DNA of 64,000 nucleotides from Flammeovirga sp. OC4 (GTDB taxonomy: Bacteria > Bacteroidota > Bacteroidia > Cytophagales > Flammeovirgaceae). A program made the position numbers and the translations under genes. The notes beneath the pieces are model-generated. The model was not told where the DNA came from. It did not search any database and was given only the letters and a program-made list of their open reading frames with translations. Each line of letters begins with the position of its first letter. Position 1 is the first letter of the stretch. Below are positions 24,640 through 33,804 of the stretch, piece by piece. The stretch covers positions 62,001-126,000 of the forward strand of contig NZ_JTAM01000014.1 in the NCBI RefSeq assembly GCF_000812565.1, given 5' to 3'.

Positions 24640-26010
24640 ATGTTACCTGCATACATATATTTTTTAGGAGTCGGAGGAATAGGAATGAGTGCTTTGGCAC
24701 GATGGTTTAATGCTAATTCCTATGAAGTGGAAGGTTATGATAAAACACCTACAGATTTAACAACAAAACTTCAAGAAGAAGGTATTAATATTGTTTTTGA
24801 TGATAGTAAGGAAGCTTTGTCGAAAAAACTATTATCACTGCCCAAGGAGGATGTTTTAGTGGTATACACACCTGCTATTCCTGCATCACATCAAGGGATG
24901 CAATACTTGAAAGAAAATGGTTATACGTTAAAGAAAAGAGCTGAAGTTTTAGGGTTGATCACGAGAGATAGTTTTACTGTAGGTATAGCAGGTACACATG
25001 GTAAAACGACAACCTCTTCAATGCTTTCACATATTTTGAAGTCTGCCCAAAAAAATGTCTCAGCGTTTTTAGGCGGTATCAGCACAAATTATGGAACGAA
25101 TATGTTACTTGGTGATAGTAGTAAATCGGATCATATAGTGGTAGTGGAAGCTGATGAATTTGATCGTTCATTTTTACAACTTTCACCTGATATTATCGGA
25201 GTAACAAGTTGTGAAGCAGATCATTTAGATATCTACGGTGACGAGGATGCAGTTTTTGTATCATTCCAAGAGTTCATTAATAAATTACCTGATGATGGAC
25301 ATTTATTTTTGGAGAAAAGTATTCAAAAATTAAAACCTCAAGGCAAAGTAGACCTCACCACATATGGTATTGAAGGAGGTGAGGTTTATGCTGAAAATCT
25401 ACATGTGGAAAATGGAGCTTTTGTATTTGATGCTCATATAAATACTATTACATTTAAAAATGTAAGCCTTCAAATGCCAGGTTTTCATAATGTGGCGAAT
25501 GCATTATTAGCCATGTCAATTGCTTTACAAATCGGAATTACATCTGAAGAAGTAAGGGAAGGTATAGAGAGCTATAAAGGTGTGAAAAGACGATTTGAAA
25601 AGTGGGTTGATACAGCAGATAAAGTATATATTGATGATTATGCACATCATCCTACAGAGATCACTACTTTTATAAAGTCGATCAAAGCCTTATATCCAGG
25701 GGAAAAGACCACGGTAATTTTCCAACCTCACTTATATTCTAGAACAGCTGATTTTGCAGATAACTTTGGAGAAAGTTTATCACTTGCAGATGAAGTTTGG
25801 TTATTACCACTTTATCCAGCGAGAGAAAAGTTTGTAGAAGGTGTAAATTCAGAAATGTTGTTAGGTAAAATTCTTCATGACAACAAACGTATTGTTCAAG
25901 ATGAAGACCTTTTAGATGAGGTAAAGAAATATGATGGTAAAGTTATTGCCACTGTTGGTGCAGGAAATATCGACCGTTTTATAAAAGATATTGCTCAAAT
26001 TCATAAGTAA
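24640..26010 (+). CDS. murC: UDP-N-acetylmuramate-L-alanine ligase
   Basis: Mur ligase that adds L-Ala to UDP-MurNAc. Domain 1 contains YFLGVGGIGMSALARWF, the UDP-binding loop. The central ATPase P-loop is GIAGTHGKTTTSSM. VVEADEFDRSFL and a DDYAHHPTEI segment complete the MurC-specific set. The 456 residues match the family. The next gene starts seven bases after the stop, which fits a polycistronic division transcript. Confidence 0.97.
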   Translation: MLPAYIYFLGVGGIGMSALARWFNANSYEVEGYDKTPTDLTTKLQEEGINIVFDDSKEALSKKLLSLPKEDVLVVYTPAIPASHQGMQYLKENGYTLKKRAEVLGLITRDSFTVGIAGTHGKTTTSSMLSHILKSAQKNVSAFLGGISTNYGTNMLLGDSSKSDHIVVVEADEFDRSFLQLSPDIIGVTSCEADHLDIYGDEDAVFVSFQEFINKLPDDGHLFLEKSIQKLKPQGKVDLTTYGIEGGEVYAENLHVENGAFVFDAHINTITFKNVSLQMPGFHNVANALLAMSIALQIGITSEEVREGIESYKGVKRRFEKWVDTADKVYIDDYAHHPTEITTFIKSIKALYPGEKTTVIFQPHLYSRTADFADNFGESLSLADEVWLLPLYPAREKFVEGVNSEMLLGKILHDNKRIVQDEDLLDEVKKYDGKVIATVGAGNIDRFIKDIAQIHK

Positions 26011-26016
26011 TAGTTT

Positions 26017-26796
26017 ATGAAAGAAAATAAATCACTATCACAACTCTTCTCTCAAAAGGGAATAGGAAGTATTTTAGTCTTGGTAGGCTTGTTAGTCATT
26101 TTTGTACTTTACACAGTCACAAGAAGGAATGTCTACACCACAGATGGGGAGTTGGTAATAAATGTGACAAACTACAATGCTCCTCGTTTTGTAGAAGATA
26201 CTGAGGTGAAAGATGCCATTACAAAAATGAATTTGGAAAGAAAAGATCTCAATCAAATTTCGATTAAGGAAATTGAGAATTCTTTGAATGCCATTCAATT
26301 TGTAAGAAAAGCAGAAGTGTCTCGTGATGTCTCTAATAATTTAATTATTGATATTGAACAGGATAGACCAATTGCTAGAGTGATTACACCTTCGGGTAAA
26401 TCAACGTATATTAATAAAGAAGGAAAACTAATAGGGCTTTCCAAGAAATATGCAGCAAGAGTGTTGTTAATTACTGGTGATGGTACTGAAAAATTAATGT
26501 CGCACAAATATTGGAGTGAGGAAGTATTTGGACAAAATTTATTGTACTTTATCAATAAGCTGAATAATGATCGTTTTTGGAATGCACAGTTGACACAACT
26601 TGACTTAAAACGAGATATGACCATAACTGCTTATCCTCAAGTAGGTAAAGAACGTATCGAATTTGGAAAACCATTGGATTTTGATCAAAAACTAGGGAAA
26701 TTAAAAGTATATTATAATACTATTTTAAGTTCTAAAGGCTGGAATGTATATAAAAAGATTAAGTTGCAGTACAAAGGTCAAATTGTATGTAACTAA
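26017..26796 (+). CDS. ftsQ: Cell division protein FtsQ-like
   Basis: The 259-residue protein has one N-terminal transmembrane segment (GSILVLVGLLVIFVLYTV) and a periplasmic region with a POTRA-like stretch (IKEIENSLNAIQFVRKAEVS). This matches FtsQ/DivIB, the bitopic division protein that links FtsB/FtsL to the divisome. Sequence is weakly conserved, as is normal for FtsQ; position between murC and ftsA supports the call. It has a 176-base gap before ftsA, where a separate promoter could lie. Confidence 0.85.
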   Translation: MKENKSLSQLFSQKGIGSILVLVGLLVIFVLYTVTRRNVYTTDGELVINVTNYNAPRFVEDTEVKDAITKMNLERKDLNQISIKEIENSLNAIQFVRKAEVSRDVSNNLIIDIEQDRPIARVITPSGKSTYINKEGKLIGLSKKYAARVLLITGDGTEKLMSHKYWSEEVFGQNLLYFINKLNNDRFWNAQLTQLDLKRDMTITAYPQVGKERIEFGKPLDFDQKLGKLKVYYNTILSSKGWNVYKKIKLQYKGQIVCN

Positions 26797-26972
26797 GACC
26801 ATAAAGAGCAAATAAAAGAAACGTTTCAAGCGTACTAACTAATTTCAATTTGAATAATTTGCTTTTTTGGATACATATTAGGAAATTTTGATTTTTTAAT
26901 AGTTTTCGGATTTAAGATCCTCATTAATAAAACATAAACCCACAAATTACTCATCATAAATTTGTTTAGAGT

Positions 26973-28316
26973 ATGGAAGAAGAAAAGATAATCGTAGGGC
27001 TTGATATTGGAACTACAAAGGTGTGTGCTGTAGTTGGCAGAATGAATGAGTACAATCAGTTAGAGATACTCGGATTAGGTCATTCTACTTCAGAAGGTGT
27101 GCGTGATGGTACGGTGAGTAATATCGCAAAGACTACAGAGGCGATTGACCAAGCAATTACAGCAGCTGAGCAAGACTCGCAAATTGAGATCAATGTAGTG
27201 AATGTGGGTGTTGCGGGAAAGCATATCAAAAGTTTCCGTCAACATGGAAGTATTACTCTTCCACATCAAGAAGACGAAATATCAGTAACAGATGTTGAGC
27301 GTTTGACAAACGATATGTATCGTGTAATCACTGAACCTGGAACTGAAATTATACACGTATTGCCACTTCATTATACAGTCGATAGTGAAGAGAAAATCAA
27401 AGATCCTGTAGGTATGGCAGGAGTGAAGTTAGAGGCCGATTTTCATATCGTTACAGCCAATTCTAATTCGATACGTAATATCAAAAAATGTATTGAAAGA
27501 AGTAATTTGGAATGTGATCAGATGATGTTAGAGCCATTAGCTTCAAGTATGGCCGTTTTGACTGATGAAGAAAAAGAAGCAGGTGTAGCTATCATTGATA
27601 TTGGAGGTGGTACTACTGATATTGCCATTTTCTATGATGGAATAATCAGGCATACAGCAGTAATTCCTTTCGGTGGAGATATCATTACTTCCGATATCAA
27701 ACAAGGATGTGCCGTAATGCAGCATCAAGCTGAATTATTGAAAGTAAAGTTTGGTCAATCAATGGCTGTCAACACAAATGACGCTGAGGTGGTTGAAATT
27801 CCTGGTATTAATAATAGAACTCCAAAAGAGATTTCTATTAAAAATCTTGCTTATATCATTGAGGCAAGAATGGAGGAAATCATCGACTTGATTCAAGCAG
27901 AATTACGAGCATCAGGTTATTTGGATAAATTAGCCGGAGGGTTAGTACTGACAGGTGGAGGATCTAAACTTAAAAATATCCAACATTTGTTTGAATATAA
28001 AGTAGGATTAGACACAAGAATTGGTTACCCTACAGCGTTCTTAGGTAAGAGCGACCGTTCTGAGAAAGTAAAAGATCCAAAATTCTCAACTGGATTAGGA
28101 TTAGCTTTAGCAGGATTTAAAGCATTAGACCAAAGAGAGTTGGAAAGACCAAGAAGTATCTACCAACAAGAAGTGAAAGGTGAAGGGACTTCAGATCAAG
28201 TAAAGGTACCTGAAACTTCTGGACCAAGAGGAAAGAACATTTTCTCAGATTTCCTTCAAAAGGCGAAGGATTTATTAATTGATGACTATGACGATACGGA
28301 AGATTATAAAGATTAA
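26973..28316 (+). CDS. ftsA: Cell division protein FtsA
   Basis: Actin-like ATPase that tethers FtsZ to the membrane. IVGLDIGTTKVCAVVG is the phosphate-1 motif, IIDIGGGTTDIAIF phosphate-2, and VLTGGGSKLKNI the adenosine motif. The SHS2 (1C) domain lies at residues ~85-165. The 447 residues end with a variable acidic tail. The expected C-terminal amphipathic helix is FSDFLQKAKDLL near the end. It sits directly before ftsZ in the usual order. Confidence 0.97.
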   Translation: MEEEKIIVGLDIGTTKVCAVVGRMNEYNQLEILGLGHSTSEGVRDGTVSNIAKTTEAIDQAITAAEQDSQIEINVVNVGVAGKHIKSFRQHGSITLPHQEDEISVTDVERLTNDMYRVITEPGTEIIHVLPLHYTVDSEEKIKDPVGMAGVKLEADFHIVTANSNSIRNIKKCIERSNLECDQMMLEPLASSMAVLTDEEKEAGVAIIDIGGGTTDIAIFYDGIIRHTAVIPFGGDIITSDIKQGCAVMQHQAELLKVKFGQSMAVNTNDAEVVEIPGINNRTPKEISIKNLAYIIEARMEEIIDLIQAELRASGYLDKLAGGLVLTGGGSKLKNIQHLFEYKVGLDTRIGYPTAFLGKSDRSEKVKDPKFSTGLGLALAGFKALDQRELERPRSIYQQEVKGEGTSDQVKVPETSGPRGKNIFSDFLQKAKDLLIDDYDDTEDYKD

Positions 28317-28510
28317 CCAATAAAACTATAAGTTAATTGGATTGTTTTTATTAATTCTGTATTTTCATTGAATAAAATGACCATATTCTACCATAAAAGT
28401 GGAATAATGTGTCATTTTTTACGAATAATGCTATTATTTTAGCACTTTGAATTTTTGATATAAATAAACAACCATTTTAGGTGGTTGAATAAATAAATTT
28501 TTTAGAATCT

Positions 28511-29944
28511 ATGGCTGATACGAGCTACGAGTTTGATATGACAAGCAACCCTACGGCTAACAAGATCATTAAGGTGGTCGGTGTTGGTGGTGGTGGCGGT
28601 AATGCTGTCCGTCACATGTATGAACTTGGAATCCATGATGTAGATTTTTTTGTGGCTAACACAGATAAACAAGCATTGGAATCAAGTCCAGTACCCAACA
28701 AAATTCAATTAGGCGTTGAACTTACTGCAGGTTTAGGAGCAGGTGCAAAACCAGAAATTGGTAGAGAATCTGCAATGGAAACAAAAGATGAAATTAAATC
28801 ATTCTTGTCCAATGGTACAAAAATGGTCTTCATCACTGCTGGTATGGGTGGCGGTACAGGTACAGGAGCTGCTCCTGTAATTGCTGAAATCGCGAGAAGC
28901 TTGAACATTCTTACTGTAGGTATCGTAACGATGCCTTTCAGATTTGAAGGTAAACCAAAAGAAAGAAGAGCACTTCAAGGTATTGAAGACTTGAAAGAAC
29001 ACTGTGACACTGTTCTTGTGATTCTAAATGAAAAATTGAAAGAAGTTTACGGACGTTCTTCAATGAGAGAAGCTTTTGCTCAAGCTGATAATGTATTGGC
29101 TCGTGCTGCAAAATCAATTGCCGAAATCATTACTGTAGATGCATACATCAATGTTGACTTTGAAGATGTAAACACTGTAATGCGTGATGCTGGTACTGCC
29201 GTAATGGGCTCATCAATTGAGTCAGGTGAGGACCGTGCTATCCGTGCGACTGAGGCTGCAATTGCCTCACCATTATTGAACAACACTGACATTACCAACG
29301 CTAAATATATCTTACTTAGCCTTGTGGTTAGTGATTACGATAACTTGGATATGAGTGAGTTGGAACAAGTGACAACTTACATCCAAGAAAGAGCTGGAGA
29401 CGAGGCCGAGGTTATCTTTGGTGTGGCTAAAGATGAATCATTGGGTGATGCAATCAGCGTAACTGTAATTGCTACAGGTTTCGAAGAAGACAAAGAAATC
29501 AAAACAAGCGGCGATTTTTTTAGCAAAGGGGAGTCAGGTACACAGAGCACTAGAATAAGTACGCCTATTCCAGTGGCAAAACCTACTTCAGAAGTTAAGG
29601 AGGAAAAACCTCCAGTTGTTGAAGAAAAGACAGAAGAGGAAGAAAAACCTCTTGAAGTTGAAGCTTCAGCGGCTCCCCAACCAAAAGAAGAGCCTAAGAA
29701 AGTAGTATTTTCTTTAGAGGACGATTATGTTGGGAATGAAGTAACTCCTAAACCTGAAAGTCCTGTAGCTTCAGATGATGTTTCTAAAGAAGCTGAAACT
29801 CCACATTTGAGCAGTTACAAAAAATTTGAATCAGTAAAGGATATTTCTAATGAAGATATGAAAGATCTTCGTGATGTCCCTGCTTACATGAGAAGAGGTG
29901 TAAAACTAAATCCTCCATCATCAGAACAGGAAGATGCTGAATAA
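28511..29944 (+). CDS. ftsZ: Cell division protein FtsZ
   Basis: Tubulin-like GTPase that forms the division ring. VVGVGGGGGNAVRHM, the signature GMGGGTGTGAAPV and NVDFEDV are all present. After the ~320-residue core there is a long acidic, proline-rich linker (for example KEEKPPVVEEKTEEEEKP). The C-terminal peptide DLRDVPAYMRRGVKL binds FtsA and other partners. At 477 residues it is long because of the linker, as in many Bacteroidota. A terminator just downstream ends the cluster. The 194-base leader has a CAACCA/TGGTTG hairpin near 28467-28485. Confidence 0.97.
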   Translation: MADTSYEFDMTSNPTANKIIKVVGVGGGGGNAVRHMYELGIHDVDFFVANTDKQALESSPVPNKIQLGVELTAGLGAGAKPEIGRESAMETKDEIKSFLSNGTKMVFITAGMGGGTGTGAAPVIAEIARSLNILTVGIVTMPFRFEGKPKERRALQGIEDLKEHCDTVLVILNEKLKEVYGRSSMREAFAQADNVLARAAKSIAEIITVDAYINVDFEDVNTVMRDAGTAVMGSSIESGEDRAIRATEAAIASPLLNNTDITNAKYILLSLVVSDYDNLDMSELEQVTTYIQERAGDEAEVIFGVAKDESLGDAISVTVIATGFEEDKEIKTSGDFFSKGESGTQSTRISTPIPVAKPTSEVKEEKPPVVEEKTEEEEKPLEVEASAAPQPKEEPKKVVFSLEDDYVGNEVTPKPESPVASDDVSKEAETPHLSSYKKFESVKDISNEDMKDLRDVPAYMRRGVKLNPPSSEQEDAE

Positions 29945-29960
29945 ATAGCCTTTTGAAAAT

Positions 29961-29999
29961 AAAAAAAGCCATTGAATTTTACTTTCAATGGCTTTTTTC
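29961..29999. terminator. Bidirectional terminator after ftsZ
   Basis: AAAAAAGCCATTGAA pairs with TTCAATGGCTTTTTT. It also serves the convergent EamA gene. Confidence 0.9.
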
Positions 30000-30018
30000 T
30001 TTATAGAGATTTGTGAGT

Positions 30019-30888
30019 CTATGCAGCTCCTTTTTTATTGAGTCTGTGTTTATAAACTAGATTCAGCAATGTGCCTGAGATAACGAGGAACATACCTATT
30101 ATAACTTCCATTGTGAAAAATTCACCAAAGAAATACATTCCGTAAAGAGCTCCATAAATAACACTTGTGTAATTCATACTAGAAACGGTCAGTGCATCAT
30201 CATCAGATTGATAAGCCTTTGTTAAAAGAATTTGACCGATTTGTGATAAAACGCCAATGCTCAATAGGGCACACCATATTTCGATACCTTCAGGCATTAC
30301 CCAATCAAAATAACTCCATATACCCGTGATGGGAACCGCTACAAATGGAAAGTAAAATACTACTACGACAGGATGTTCTTTTCCTTTTAACTTTCCAATA
30401 ACTGTATATGCTGCAGCCGATCCAATGGCTCCCAATAAAGCAATCGTTAAAAATACAGGGTCTACTCTTGGGTCAAAACCTTTGATGAAAACGACTCCAA
30501 CAATACTGATTCCTAAAAATAAAAATTGTAAAGGTTTCAAAGGCTGTTTTAAAAATAGCATCGCAAAGAGTGCAGTAAACAAAGGTGCTAAATTTTGTAA
30601 TACGACTGCGGTAGCTAAAGGAAGGTTTTGAAAACTTGCAAATACTAAGACTAGAGAGATGGTTCCAAAAAAGCCTCTTAATAAAAGCATTTTCTGATTA
30701 TTTCCCCAAAGATAAACTCCCGCTTTTTTGAGTGTAATATAACTTAAAACAAGAGAGGTTAATGCCCTGAAGAAAACAACTTCTTGAGGAGGTATTTGTG
30801 GAATTGCTTTCACTATCAATTGCATAGTGGTCATTACTAGTGATGCTAATAGCATCTGTTTAACCCCACTTCCAACTTTTATATTCAT
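30019..30888 (-). CDS. EamA-family (DMT) membrane transporter
   Basis: About 289 residues from the ATG at 30888. A longer frame from TTG at 30933 adds 15 charged residues and is less likely. About ten hydrophobic segments are arranged as two EamA repeats, with FFRALTSLVLSYITL early and ATAVVLQNLAPLFTALFAML in repeat one; repeat two begins near IALLGAIGSAAAYTVIGKLK. Members export amino acids, nucleosides or other metabolites; the substrate cannot be inferred. It stands alone between ftsZ and the divergent copper ATPase. Confidence 0.88.
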   Translation of the reverse strand: MNIKVGSGVKQMLLASLVMTTMQLIVKAIPQIPPQEVVFFRALTSLVLSYITLKKAGVYLWGNNQKMLLLRGFFGTISLVLVFASFQNLPLATAVVLQNLAPLFTALFAMLFLKQPLKPLQFLFLGISIVGVVFIKGFDPRVDPVFLTIALLGAIGSAAAYTVIGKLKGKEHPVVVVFYFPFVAVPITGIWSYFDWVMPEGIEIWCALLSIGVLSQIGQILLTKAYQSDDDALTVSSMNYTSVIYGALYGMYFFGEFFTMEVIIGMFLVISGTLLNLVYKHRLNKKGAA

Positions 30889-31061
30889 ATAATTTTTTTC
30901 TTTTTTCGAAAGGTAGTCCGAATTGAAGCCCAAAAATAATGGATTAGAAAGGCTTGATACCCAATTTTTAGTTTTTATTTGTCAATAGGAGTGATGAATT
31001 GATAATTGTCAGTGCTGATTTCAATTTTGCTAACGAAATTTACGCCAATCTATTATTAGAC

Positions 31062-33500
31062 ATGAACATGCACTCAAACGAAAATAAAGAAACTTGTTAT
31101 CACTGTGGAGAAGACTGTACAGATGAAATTATAAAAAATGAGGAAGGGAAATCATTTTGTTGTAATGGATGCCATATGGTTTATGATCTTTTACAGGAAA
31201 ATAATCTTACAGATTACTACCGTCTAAACAATCAGCCTGGTGTAAAACAAAAAGGAAAATCACAACGTGAAAAATTAGCTTACTTGGATGATGAAACGAT
31301 CATTAAAAAGCTCATTGATTTTTCTGATGGTAGAATTGCTCGACTCAGTTTTTACCTACCACAAATTCATTGTTCTTCCTGTATTTGGCTACTTGAAAAA
31401 TTACCTGAACTGAGTGAAGGTATAGCAGAGTCTAAAGTCAATTTCCTTAAGAGAGAAATCTATGTTACATTTTTAGAAGAGAAACTATCCTTACGTGATG
31501 TGGTGGAGTTGTTGATCAATCTTGGATATGAACCATTGATCAATCTTGAAGATTTAGAAAAGAACAAAAAAAATAAAGCCAAAAAAGCACAAGAGAAATC
31601 CTTTTATATCAAACTTGGTGTTGTAGGCTTTTGCTTTGGTAATATTATGATGCTGAGTTTTCCAGAATATTTGGGAATCACGGTAGAAGATCAGCACTTT
31701 ATAGAACTGTTTGGTTACTTGAATTTAGTCTTAAGTATTCCCGTTTTCTTCTATGGAGCTAGGGATTACCTGACATCTGCTTGGCATGCACTAAGACACG
31801 GAGGAGTGAATATTGATGTGCCAATTTCACTGGGAATTTTTGCATTGTTTTTACGATCAGCTTATGAAATTCTATCCGATACCGGAGCAGGTTACCTTGA
31901 TTCTTTGGGCGCTTTGATTTTTCTATTACTGATTGGTAAGTGGTTTCAGCAAAAGACTTTTGATAATATTTCATTCGAAAGAGATTATAAATCATATTTT
32001 CCTATTGCTATCACAAGGATTGTAAAAGGCATCAAAGAGAATATTCCCCTTTCTAAATTGGAAGTGAATGACACTTTACAAATTAAAAATGGAGAATTAA
32101 TTCCTGCGGATTCAATATTGAAAAAAGGAGAAGGTAGAATTGATTATAGTTTTGTTACAGGTGAGTCAGTGCCTATTCGCAAAGTATCTGGAGACCTTTT
32201 ATATGCTGGGGGAAAACAGACGGGAGGTGTTATTGAAATAGAGACAACAAAAGAAGTATCTCAAAGTTATTTGACGCGTCTTTGGAATGAACAGACTTTC
32301 CAAGAAGAAGCTATGAAGGATTTATTGCAGTCTAAAACCAATGTTTTAAGTAAGTGGTTTACGATTGCTATTCTAATTATTGCTTCTATTGCAGGAGCCT
32401 ATTGGTGGTCAGTGGACGGTGCAAACCATGCCGTGAATACCTTTACAGCAGTTTTAATTATTGCATGTCCGTGTGCATTGGCGTTGAATGCACCATTTGC
32501 TTTAGGCAATGCTATGCGAATTATGGCTCGTTTCGGTTTGTATACGAAAGATACTATTGCTGTAGAAAAAATGGCAGCTGTCAACCATATTGTTTTTGAT
32601 AAAACGGGTACGATTACATCAGCTAAAGAACAATCCATTTCATTTGAAGGAGAAGATCTGACAGAAGAACAATTACAATTGGTCTATGCAGTTACTTCTC
32701 AATCGACACATCCTGTGAGTAGTCGGATTGCTCAACATTTAAGGCAGTTGGATCAAAAATATAAGGTCGACAATTTTGAAGAAGTGCAAGGGAATGGTAT
32801 ACAAGGTGAGGTAAATGGGCACACTATTAAATTAGGAAAAGCTTCTTTTGTCAATGCTGATCAATCAGGTAAGAAAACATTCCAAACCGTTTCGTATGTT
32901 AATATTGATGGGAAAGTGTTTGGTAAATTCTTACTAGCACAGTCTCTTCGTGAAGGTGTTGATGGACTATTATCGTTTCTTCATGAGAGAGGTTATAAAA
33001 TCTCCTTATTATCAGGTGATAATTCATCAGAGAGAGAAAAGCTTTCAAAATCTTTTCCTGAAGGTACAGAAATGCATTTTGATCAATCTCCAAAAGATAA
33101 GATGGATTTTATTCAGGCAAGTCAGACCAAAGGAGAAACTGTATTGATGATTGGTGATGGTTTAAATGATGCAGGGGCTTTAAAACAGTCAGATGTCGGG
33201 ATTGCTGTCGCTGAAGATGCTCATCAATTCTCTCCAGCTTGTGACGCTATTTTAGCCGCTCAAAAAGTAAATCAACTAAACCGTTATTTATCTTTCTCTA
33301 AAAAAGCGATGACGATGGTTTATTTGGGCTTCGTAGTTTCTTTACTGTATAATGTATTAGGATTGTCTTATGCAGTTCAAGGAAACCTATCACCTTTGAT
33401 CGCTGCTATTTTAATGCCTTTAAGCTCTATTTCAGTAGTGCTATTAGGGACAATTGGTACAACTTGGTTTGGAAAGGTCTTTTTGAAGAAAGGAAATTGA
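31062..33500 (+). CDS. ccoI: Copper-type P1B ATPase of the FixI/CcoI group
   Basis: I place the start at the ATG at 31062 (812 aa); an upstream frame begins with TTG at 30999. The N terminus has a cysteine-rich motif (CYHCGEDC ... FCCNGCHMVY) typical of FixI/CcoI. An HMA-like domain with HCSSCIWLLEKL follows, then eight predicted membrane segments with the CPC motif (ACPCALALNAPFALGNAMRI). DKTGTITSA supplies the phosphorylated Asp, and GDGLNDAGALKQSDVGIAV the hinge. CcoI-type pumps supply copper for cbb3 oxidase assembly. The usual ccoS and ccoNO partners are not found directly downstream, so the role is inferred from family only. Confidence 0.9.
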   Translation: MNMHSNENKETCYHCGEDCTDEIIKNEEGKSFCCNGCHMVYDLLQENNLTDYYRLNNQPGVKQKGKSQREKLAYLDDETIIKKLIDFSDGRIARLSFYLPQIHCSSCIWLLEKLPELSEGIAESKVNFLKREIYVTFLEEKLSLRDVVELLINLGYEPLINLEDLEKNKKNKAKKAQEKSFYIKLGVVGFCFGNIMMLSFPEYLGITVEDQHFIELFGYLNLVLSIPVFFYGARDYLTSAWHALRHGGVNIDVPISLGIFALFLRSAYEILSDTGAGYLDSLGALIFLLLIGKWFQQKTFDNISFERDYKSYFPIAITRIVKGIKENIPLSKLEVNDTLQIKNGELIPADSILKKGEGRIDYSFVTGESVPIRKVSGDLLYAGGKQTGGVIEIETTKEVSQSYLTRLWNEQTFQEEAMKDLLQSKTNVLSKWFTIAILIIASIAGAYWWSVDGANHAVNTFTAVLIIACPCALALNAPFALGNAMRIMARFGLYTKDTIAVEKMAAVNHIVFDKTGTITSAKEQSISFEGEDLTEEQLQLVYAVTSQSTHPVSSRIAQHLRQLDQKYKVDNFEEVQGNGIQGEVNGHTIKLGKASFVNADQSGKKTFQTVSYVNIDGKVFGKFLLAQSLREGVDGLLSFLHERGYKISLLSGDNSSEREKLSKSFPEGTEMHFDQSPKDKMDFIQASQTKGETVLMIGDGLNDAGALKQSDVGIAVAEDAHQFSPACDAILAAQKVNQLNRYLSFSKKAMTMVYLGFVVSLLYNVLGLSYAVQGNLSPLIAAILMPLSSISVVLLGTIGTTWFGKVFLKKGN

Positions 33501-33804
33501 AATAGCGCTTGTATTTTGAAGTTGGTTTCTCAAAGAGAATGTAATACATAACTTGAATTAAGTAGCTGATCATACTTCAAATGCATTTATGCTATAGATA
33601 ATTTTGAACAGCTACTTATATTTATATATTTGGAGTTTATCATTGGTACTACAACCTTTGGTAAACTCCTTTTTAAAGAAAGCAAAATATTAAAGAACAT
33701 ACCATTTTTTAATTTAAAGAAATAAGTAGGGAATTTTTCTATTCCTAATACTTATGGTTTCATCATTAAGCAGCAAATTATTAATTTTTTTAACTAAAAC
33801 ATCA
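33501..33804. other. Non-coding stretch after the copper ATPase
   Basis: No ccoS-sized gene is found. The stretch holds a hairpin/terminator at 33632-33675, immediately preceded by a TATATTTG match at 33625-33632. Confidence 0.5.
33632..33675 (+). terminator. Probable terminator of the copper ATPase transcript
   Basis: GGAGTTTA (33632-33639) pairs with TAAACTCC (33662-33669) across a 22-base loop, followed by five T. The large loop lowers confidence. Confidence 0.55.

Noticed and set aside
28705-29298. Minus-strand frames within ftsZ
   Set aside because: These are shadows of a highly conserved gene on the plus strand.
30889-30933. Longer N terminus for the EamA transporter (TTG at 30933)
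   Set aside because: Adds charged residues before the first membrane helix; the ATG at 30888 gives a typical start.
30999-31061. Longer N terminus for the copper ATPase (TTG at 30999)
   Set aside because: The added 21 residues are not like the family; the CYHCG motif lies shortly after the ATG at 31062.
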